Shown here: positions 1 to 3,903 of the stretch, piece after piece
Numbering within the stretch: position 1 is the first letter of the stretch
Layout of the letters: each line of letters starts with the position of its first letter
Source: Cellvibrionaceae bacterium
GTDB taxonomy: Bacteria; Pseudomonadota; Gammaproteobacteria; Pseudomonadales; Cellvibrionaceae
DNA length: 6,773 nucleotides
NCBI GenBank assembly: GCA_027012915.1
Contig: JALUYN010000613.1
Coordinates: 1 to 6,773 of the forward strand
Direction: 5' to 3'
Notes under the pieces: generated by a model
What the model was told of the DNA's origin: nothing
The model's input: the letters and a program-made list of their open reading frames with translations, nothing else
Database searches by the model: none
Made by a program: the position numbers and the translations under genes

Positions 1-634
1 GTCGCACTATCTGCTGGCTCGCGGTCTGGAATCTGTGGGCATGACCGAAGCAGACATCAGCGTTGTTAACACATCCGATGCCGATATGGTTGCAGTTTAC
101 GGAACCGACAGTGTGACTTCGGTTGCTACCTGGAATCCACTTTTGAACGAAATTGCCGAGATGCCAGACAGCAATAAGGTCTTCGATTCTTCCATGATCC
201 CCGGGGAAATTATGGACCTGTTGGTGATCAACACCGAGACCATGAAAGCCAACCCCAAACTGGCCAAAGCTCTGACCGGTGCATGGTACGAAATTATGGC
301 GACCATGAGTGAAGGCGCTCAGGCTACTGCGGCCAAAACCTTTATGGCCGAAGCCTCTGGAACGGATCTTTCCGGTTACGAAGCACAGTTGGATAGCACC
401 AAAATGTTTTACTCCGCGGCAGATGCAGTTGCGCTTACCAATAGCCCGAAAATCATGGACACCATGAAAGCGGTTGCAGAGTTCTCCTTTGCTCACGGCC
501 TGTTGGGTGAAGGTGCTCCAGACGCCGGCTTTATTGGTATTGAAACTCCCGCCGGTGTCTATGGCGACGAGAGCAATATCAAATTGCGCTTTGACCCCAC
601 CTACATGCAAATGGCGGCAGAAGGAAAGCTGTAA
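1..634 (+). CDS. ABC transporter periplasmic substrate-binding protein, NitT/TauT-like, 5'-truncated
   Basis: C-terminal 210 residues of a solute-binding protein of the NitT/TauT (NMT1/SsuA-like) class found next to urea/guanidine carboxylase genes. It would capture the substrate in the periplasm and deliver it to the permease. The reading frame is open from base 2, starting SHYLLARGLESVG, so the internal Met at base 35 is not the start; the signal peptide and first lobe lie left of the window. Family members are usually about 350 residues, so roughly 40% is missing. Supporting segments are VATWNPLLNEI (typical lobe-crossing strand of SsuA-type proteins), the ISPG-like stretch SSMIPGEIMDLLVINTE, and the C-terminal FDPTYMQMAAEGKL. 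It ends in TAA at 632-634, 142 bp before the permease gene. By context the ligand is guanidine or a related small cationic or urea-like compound; this is inference, since the binding residues cannot be identified from the fragment. Confidence 0.88.
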   Translation, partial: SHYLLARGLESVGMTEADISVVNTSDADMVAVYGTDSVTSVATWNPLLNEIAEMPDSNKVFDSSMIPGEIMDLLVINTETMKANPKLAKALTGAWYEIMATMSEGAQATAAKTFMAEASGTDLSGYEAQLDSTKMFYSAADAVALTNSPKIMDTMKAVAEFSFAHGLLGEGAPDAGFIGIETPAGVYGDESNIKLRFDPTYMQMAAEGKL

Positions 635-655
635 GCACTTCCACCACGTTAACCC

Positions 656-688
656 GTAGGTTGGGTTGAGCATCAGCGAAGCCCAACG
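656..688. repeat. REP-like palindromic element between binding-protein and permease genes
   Basis: An 8-bp stem is formed by GTTGGGTT (660-667) and AGCCCAAC (680-687), with one G-T pair and a 12-nt loop. The sequence around it (GTAGGTTGGG...GAGC...AGCGAAGCCCAAC) resembles a palindrome that is dispersed in many copies in gammaproteobacterial and some other genomes; that resemblance is from memory. There is no T-tract after the stem, so a simple intrinsic terminator is unlikely. It begins 21 bp after the binding-protein stop codon, a position where REP elements (as in malE-malF) stabilise the upstream mRNA and lower downstream expression. Confidence 0.6.
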
Positions 689-689
689 G

Positions 690-745
690 CAGGCGGTCAT
701 GTGAGCATCGAACAGGTAGGTCTTGTTCCGCTCAGTGTCCGCCTG
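690..745 (+). other. Extended imperfect hairpin upstream of the permease gene
   Basis: Three nested arms pair. CAGGCGG (690-696) pairs with CCGCCTG (739-745), TGAGC (702-706) with GCTCA (730-734), and GAACA (710-714) with TGTTC (724-728). They are separated by small internal loops and closed by a 9-nt loop. Together with the palindrome at 656-688 it fills most of the 142-bp non-coding gap. It may be the second half of a composite repeat, or an RNA structure affecting transcript stability between the genes. It matches no riboswitch I know; in particular the guanidine-I (ykkC) signature is absent. No convincing promoter was found in this gap. Confidence 0.45.
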
Positions 746-776
746 AGTTATCGCTCTGCGAATCGGTGAAAAAGCT

Positions 777-1595
777 ATGAAGCGTTTAATCAATTTAAAA
801 CCATCGCGAAGTACCGGCATTCTGCTGGGGTTGCTGCCCTTTGCGCTGCTGCTGGTGATCTACATTGCAAGTTCGCAGACCCGACTTGAAGAGAACCCCA
901 AGGATAAATTACTGCCAAGCTTTTCGCAGATGGGTGATGCGGTTGAACGCATGGCCATGGAACCCAGCAAGCGCAATGGTAAGTATCTGTTTTGGCAAGA
1001 TACCGCCAGCAGTCTCAAGCGTTTGGGGATGGGAGTGTTATTTGCCGCATCGATTGGCCTGGTGATCGGTCTGGTCACGGGGGCTCTGCCGATGTTTACG
1101 GCGGGTTTGTCTCCACTACTGACGGTCATATCTTTGGTGCCACCGTTGGCGTTATTGCCGATCCTTTTTATTGTCTTTGGATTGGGAGAGTTATCAAAAG
1201 TCGTGTTGATTGCCATTGGTATCACTCCTTTTATCGCGCGAGATATTCAACGTCGCGCTCAGGAAATTCCCTATGAGCAACTGGTCAAGGCGCAAACACT
1301 GGGCGCCAATACCGCGCAGTTGATCAGCCGCGTACTGTTGCCTCAGCTAATGCCGAAGCTGATTGATGCCGTACGTTTGTCACTGGGTGCTGGCTGGTTG
1401 TTCCTGATCTCAGCGGAAGCGATTGCCGCCACCGATGGGCTTGGCTACCGAATTTTTCTGGTGCGTCGCTATATGGCGATGGATGTCATTCTGCCCTATG
1501 TAGCGTGGATTACATTTCTGGCTTTCCTGTTTGATCTGGCGTTGAGGCAACTCAATGCAAAACTGTTTCCGTGGCATGAGGGGGCAACGTCATGA
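777..1595 (+). CDS. ABC transporter permease, NitT/TauT-like (urea/guanidine carboxylase-associated)
   Basis: Inner-membrane permease of 272 residues, the usual length for SsuC/TauC/NrtB-type subunits. Hydrophobic segments lie at about residues 13-32, 84-104, 112-134, 139-157, 198-218 and 236-255, giving about six transmembrane helices. The cytoplasmic EAA loop that docks on the ATPase is visible at about 167-193 (EQLVKAQTLGAN followed by VLLPQLMP), with the conserved Gly at 176 and the Leu-Pro at 188-189. The start at 777 fits a moderate ribosome binding site (GGTGA, 765-769, 7-nt spacer) and gives a basic N-terminus (MKRLINLKPSR) before the first helix. The stop overlaps the next start codon (ATGA at 1592-1595), so translation with the ATPase is probably coupled. 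It would form a homodimeric channel with the upstream binding protein and downstream ATPase. Guanidine as substrate is inferred from the cluster. Confidence 0.93.
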   Translation: MKRLINLKPSRSTGILLGLLPFALLLVIYIASSQTRLEENPKDKLLPSFSQMGDAVERMAMEPSKRNGKYLFWQDTASSLKRLGMGVLFAASIGLVIGLVTGALPMFTAGLSPLLTVISLVPPLALLPILFIVFGLGELSKVVLIAIGITPFIARDIQRRAQEIPYEQLVKAQTLGANTAQLISRVLLPQLMPKLIDAVRLSLGAGWLFLISAEAIAATDGLGYRIFLVRRYMAMDVILPYVAWITFLAFLFDLALRQLNAKLFPWHEGATS

Positions 1596-2422
1596 TGGCG
1601 AAGAAAAACATGATAGAAGTTCGCAACCTTTGGAAAGAATACGGTGATTCGGTAGTGCTCGAAGATCTCAATATGTCAGTGCAAGAAGGTGAGTTTGTCA
1701 CACTGGTGGGAGCGTCCGGCTGTGGTAAGAGCACCTTTCTGAAAATGCTGTTGGGCATCGAAACTCCAACCCGTGGTGAACTACTGCTCGATGGGAAACC
1801 TATTCCGGATGAGCCGGGATCGGATCGCGGCATTGTGTTTCAGCAGTACTCCGTGTTTCCGCATATGACCGTACTGGACAACGTTGTGGCTACCCGTGGT
1901 TTTCAGCGCAAAGGCCTGACCGGTTACCTATTTGGAAGCGCGAAAAAACAGGCGGTCGCCGATGCCCGCAAGATCCTCGATCAAGTGGGCCTGTCACATG
2001 CGCTTGATAAATATCCCCACGAGCTGTCTGGGGGAATGAAGCAGCGCTTGGCAATTGCTCAGGCTTTGTTGGGCAAGCCGCGGATTCTGCTGCTCGACGA
2101 ACCCTTCGGTGCGTTGGACCCGGGTATTCGAGCGGATATGCACGATCTGGTGTTGGACTTGTGGCGTGAACACAAACTCACCGTATTTATGGTAACCCAC
2201 GATCTCAAAGAAGGGTTCTATCTGGGCACCCGTTTATGGGTATTCGATAAGAAGCGCCAAGACCCACAAGCCCCAAACGCCTATGGAGCAAGCATCACCT
2301 ACGATCTGGCCGTCGGCCAGGTGGAACATTCCACCTATCACGAAATTAATGACGCTGTTGGTTATAGAGACCCGGCCATTGTCGCCTCTCCACAGCAACT
2401 TGCAGAAGAAGTTGACGTATGA
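1592..2422 (+). CDS. ABC transporter ATP-binding protein, NitT/TauT-like
   Basis: Cytoplasmic ATPase of 276 residues that powers the import system. All nucleotide-binding elements are intact: Walker A GASGCGKST (40-48), Q-loop VFQQ (Gln84), ABC signature LSGGMKQR (145-152), Walker B RILLLDEP (164-171), D-loop GALD (173-176) and switch His203 (VTHD). It resembles the SsuB/TauB/NrtD group but has an extended tail after the switch (about 220-276, with YGASITYDLAVGQVEHSTYH), which I recall as common in ATPases of carboxylase-linked clusters and which may be regulatory. The start at 1592 overlaps the permease stop by 4 bp and is preceded by GAGGGGG (1578-1584) at 7-nt spacing; a second ATG directly follows at 1595, so the first residue could be either Met. 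The end overlaps the UAAP1 start by 4 bp (ATGA, 2419-2422), tying transport and catabolic genes into one transcription unit. Confidence 0.95.
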   Translation: MMAKKNMIEVRNLWKEYGDSVVLEDLNMSVQEGEFVTLVGASGCGKSTFLKMLLGIETPTRGELLLDGKPIPDEPGSDRGIVFQQYSVFPHMTVLDNVVATRGFQRKGLTGYLFGSAKKQAVADARKILDQVGLSHALDKYPHELSGGMKQRLAIAQALLGKPRILLLDEPFGALDPGIRADMHDLVLDLWREHKLTVFMVTHDLKEGFYLGTRLWVFDKKRQDPQAPNAYGASITYDLAVGQVEHSTYHEINDAVGYRDPAIVASPQQLAEEVDV

Positions 2423-3147
2423 GCAAGCTGATTAAATCCATCAAATACCAAACGACCATACCCGGTGGCGGGCACTGGTCTCTGAAAATGCGTCGGGGAA
2501 CCGCCTTGCGCCTTACCGATATCGAAGGCGGTGCTAACGCCGGTGTGTTGTTCTACAACCCCGAAAACCTGCTCGAGCGCTACAACGCGCCAGACAGCTT
2601 AAAGTGCCAACACACATTTAAACTGACTCAAGGTCATTGCCTGTATTCCGATATGGGTCGCATTTTTGCGTCCATTATTGAGGATCAATGTGGTTGGCAT
2701 GACACCGTATGCGGCAACTCCCATGCCGATCAGGTGGCTGAAAAATGGGGCAAGCGCGATTATCAGAACCACCGTAATAAGTGGCATCAAAATGGTACCG
2801 ACGCCTTCCTGACTGAGCTGGCTAAGTACGGATTGGGCAAGGCCGATCTGGCTGCCAATCTCAATGTATTCAGCAAAGTTTCCACCGATGCTTCCGGCTG
2901 TATGCGCTTAGAGGAACAACCCAGCGCAGGCAAAAGTTTCGCGTTGCGGTTTGAGATGGATACGTTGGTGTTGATCCACGCCTGTGCGCATCCACTGAAT
3001 AATTCTGAAGAGTATCCCCGCAAACCATTATTACTCGAATTGGGTGAGGCGGCTGAAGTGGCCGAGGACGATCGTTGTAAGAACCACTGTCCGGAGAACG
3101 GCCGCGGTTTCGAGAATAACGCGCTCTATCATCTTGGTTTGAAATAG
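2419..3147 (+). CDS. cgdA: UAAP1 (DUF1989), probable carboxyguanidine deiminase subunit
   Basis: A 242-residue DUF1989 protein of the 'urea amidolyase-associated protein 1' type. UAAP1 and UAAP2 together have been shown in other bacteria to be carboxyguanidine deiminase (CgdAB), which converts the carboxylase product carboxyguanidine to allophanate and ammonia in the cytoplasm. Visible family features are the N-terminal [23 protein letters not shown] (34-56), the metal-site-like motif [11 protein letters not shown] (89-99, Cys91/His94/Cys98), NLNVFSKV (147-154) and the C-terminal CAHPLNN (189-195). An extra Cys pair (Cys220, Cys224) near the C-terminus has no counterpart in UAAP2. The start overlaps the ATPase stop, with GAAGAAG (2405-2411) as ribosome binding site. 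Identification as UAAP1 is firm; the deiminase role is taken from characterised homologues plus the guanidine riboswitch downstream. Assigning A rather than B to this subunit is from memory and uncertain. Confidence 0.9.
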   Translation: MSKLIKSIKYQTTIPGGGHWSLKMRRGTALRLTDIEGGANAGVLFYNPENLLERYNAPDSLKCQHTFKLTQGHCLYSDMGRIFASIIEDQCGWHDTVCGNSHADQVAEKWGKRDYQNHRNKWHQNGTDAFLTELAKYGLGKADLAANLNVFSKVSTDASGCMRLEEQPSAGKSFALRFEMDTLVLIHACAHPLNNSEEYPRKPLLLELGEAAEVAEDDRCKNHCPENGRGFENNALYHLGLK

Positions 3148-3158
3148 GAAACAACACC

Positions 3159-3809
3159 ATGGAACAGCTACCCATTACCGAAAGTGCGTTGCAGCCCAGT
3201 GATGCATTGTCAACGATAACCCTCGACGCAGGTGATTACTACATAGGTACCGTTAAGAAAGGCCAGACTTTCCGCATTATAGATCTGGAAGGCAACCAGG
3301 CTGCGGATACTTTGTTCTTCAACGCGGAAGATCCGTCCGAGCGCTACAGCGCCAGCGATACCATCAGAGAACAAGGCAAGGTGTACCTGACTGCAGGCTC
3401 AAAATTATTGTCTAACGACAACAATGTGATGCTGGAAATTGTTGCCGATACTTGCGGTCGTCACGATACCCTGGGCGGTGCCTGCGCCACTGAAAGCAAT
3501 ACCGTGCGCTATGATTTGGAAAAGCGTTGCATGCACTCGTGCCGCGACAGCTGGATGCTGGCCATTGCAGAACATCCAGAGTATGGCATCAGCAAGCGCG
3601 ACATTTCTCACAATATTAACTTCTTTATGAACGTACCGGTGACTGAGTCCGGCGGTCTGACCTTTGAAGATGGAATTTCCGCGCCAGGAAAATACGTTGA
3701 GATGAAAGCCGCGATGGATGTCGTCGTGCTGATTTCCAATTGCCCGCAGTTAAACAATCCCTGTAATGGCTATAACCCCACACCGGTGGACGTCCTGATC
3801 TGGAACTAA
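3159..3809 (+). CDS. cgdB: UAAP2 (DUF1989), probable carboxyguanidine deiminase subunit
   Basis: A 216-residue DUF1989 protein, the 'urea amidolyase-associated protein 2' partner of the preceding gene. The two are paralogues: both have a D-E-G-N/A motif with downstream [14 protein letters not shown] (54-67 here), a Cys-Gly-x-His-Asp-Thr motif ([12 protein letters not shown], 98-109, with Cys99, His102 and Cys109) and an N-x-N-hydrophobic-Phe segment ([10 protein letters not shown], 152-161). The C-terminal [16 protein letters not shown] (195-210) is typical of this family. The likely role is the other subunit of the heteromeric enzyme that releases ammonia from carboxyguanidine to give allophanate. 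It starts 11 bp after UAAP1 with GGAA (3147-3150) at 8-nt spacing, so stoichiometric co-expression is plausible. The older guess that it assists urea breakdown is less consistent with the riboswitch in front of the next gene. The subunit letter is uncertain. Confidence 0.9.
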   Translation: MEQLPITESALQPSDALSTITLDAGDYYIGTVKKGQTFRIIDLEGNQAADTLFFNAEDPSERYSASDTIREQGKVYLTAGSKLLSNDNNVMLEIVADTCGRHDTLGGACATESNTVRYDLEKRCMHSCRDSWMLAIAEHPEYGISKRDISHNINFFMNVPVTESGGLTFEDGISAPGKYVEMKAAMDVVVLISNCPQLNNPCNGYNPTPVDVLIWN

Positions 3810-3847
3810 TTTCATTAGTGTTAACAGGCCCTAGGTGTATCGCGCTT

Positions 3848-3894
3848 CGATGGACGACCATCGTCGTATTATTGTGAACGGGACGACCCGCTCA
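3848..3894 (+). promoter_or_regulatory. Guanidine-II riboswitch (mini-ykkC motif)
   Basis: Two tandem hairpins, each capped by an ACGA tetraloop. P1 pairs CGATGG (3848-3853) perfectly with CCATCG (3858-3863) around ACGA 3854-3857. P2 pairs CGGG (3879-3882) with CCCG (3887-3890) around ACGA 3883-3886; beyond one A-C mismatch, TGA (3875-3877) pairs with TCA (3892-3894). The octamer GGACGACC is identical in both loops (3852-3859 and 3881-3888). ACGR loops on two adjacent stems a short way before a start codon define the mini-ykkC / guanidine-II class, which binds guanidinium at the loop ends (loop-loop interaction) and turns on translation. The position immediately upstream of the carboxylase start, with the ribosome binding site abutting P2, fits that mechanism. 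I saw no ykkC (class I) or class III motif in the window. Confidence 0.88.
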
Positions 3895-3898
3895 AGGT
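3894..3898 (+). promoter_or_regulatory. Ribosome binding site of the carboxylase, probably riboswitch-controlled
   Basis: AAGGT sits 5 nt before ATG 3904 and directly after P2 of the riboswitch. The overlapping GGTC (3896-3899) is complementary to GACC in either riboswitch loop (3856-3859 or 3885-3888). Masking of the site when guanidine is absent, and release when the hairpins form, is therefore sterically possible. The pairing is seen in the sequence; the switching is inferred. Confidence 0.7.
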
Positions 3899-3903
3899 CA
3901 CAC

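Noticed and set aside
35..634. Substrate-binding protein starting at the Met at base 35
   Set aside because: The frame is open to the left edge with family-like residues (SHYLLARGLES), and a start there would lack a signal peptide and half of the fold.
656..688. Palindrome after the binding-protein gene as an intrinsic terminator
   Set aside because: The stem is not followed by a T-rich run (the next bases are GGCAGGCGG), and the loop is 12 nt. A REP-like element is the better reading.
723..751. Weak sigma-70-like promoter (TTGTTC, 17 bp, AGTTAT)
   Set aside because: The -10 match is poor and the -35 lies within a hairpin arm. It is not distinguishable from chance.
635..776. Possible ykkC (guanidine-I) riboswitch ahead of the permease
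   Set aside because: The conserved class-I core segments are absent and no ACGR tandem loops are present. The structures here fit repeats instead.
860..1225. Minus-strand open frame of 121 codons inside the permease gene
   Set aside because: It is antisense to a well-supported membrane protein gene, has low-complexity composition and no plausible ribosome binding site context.
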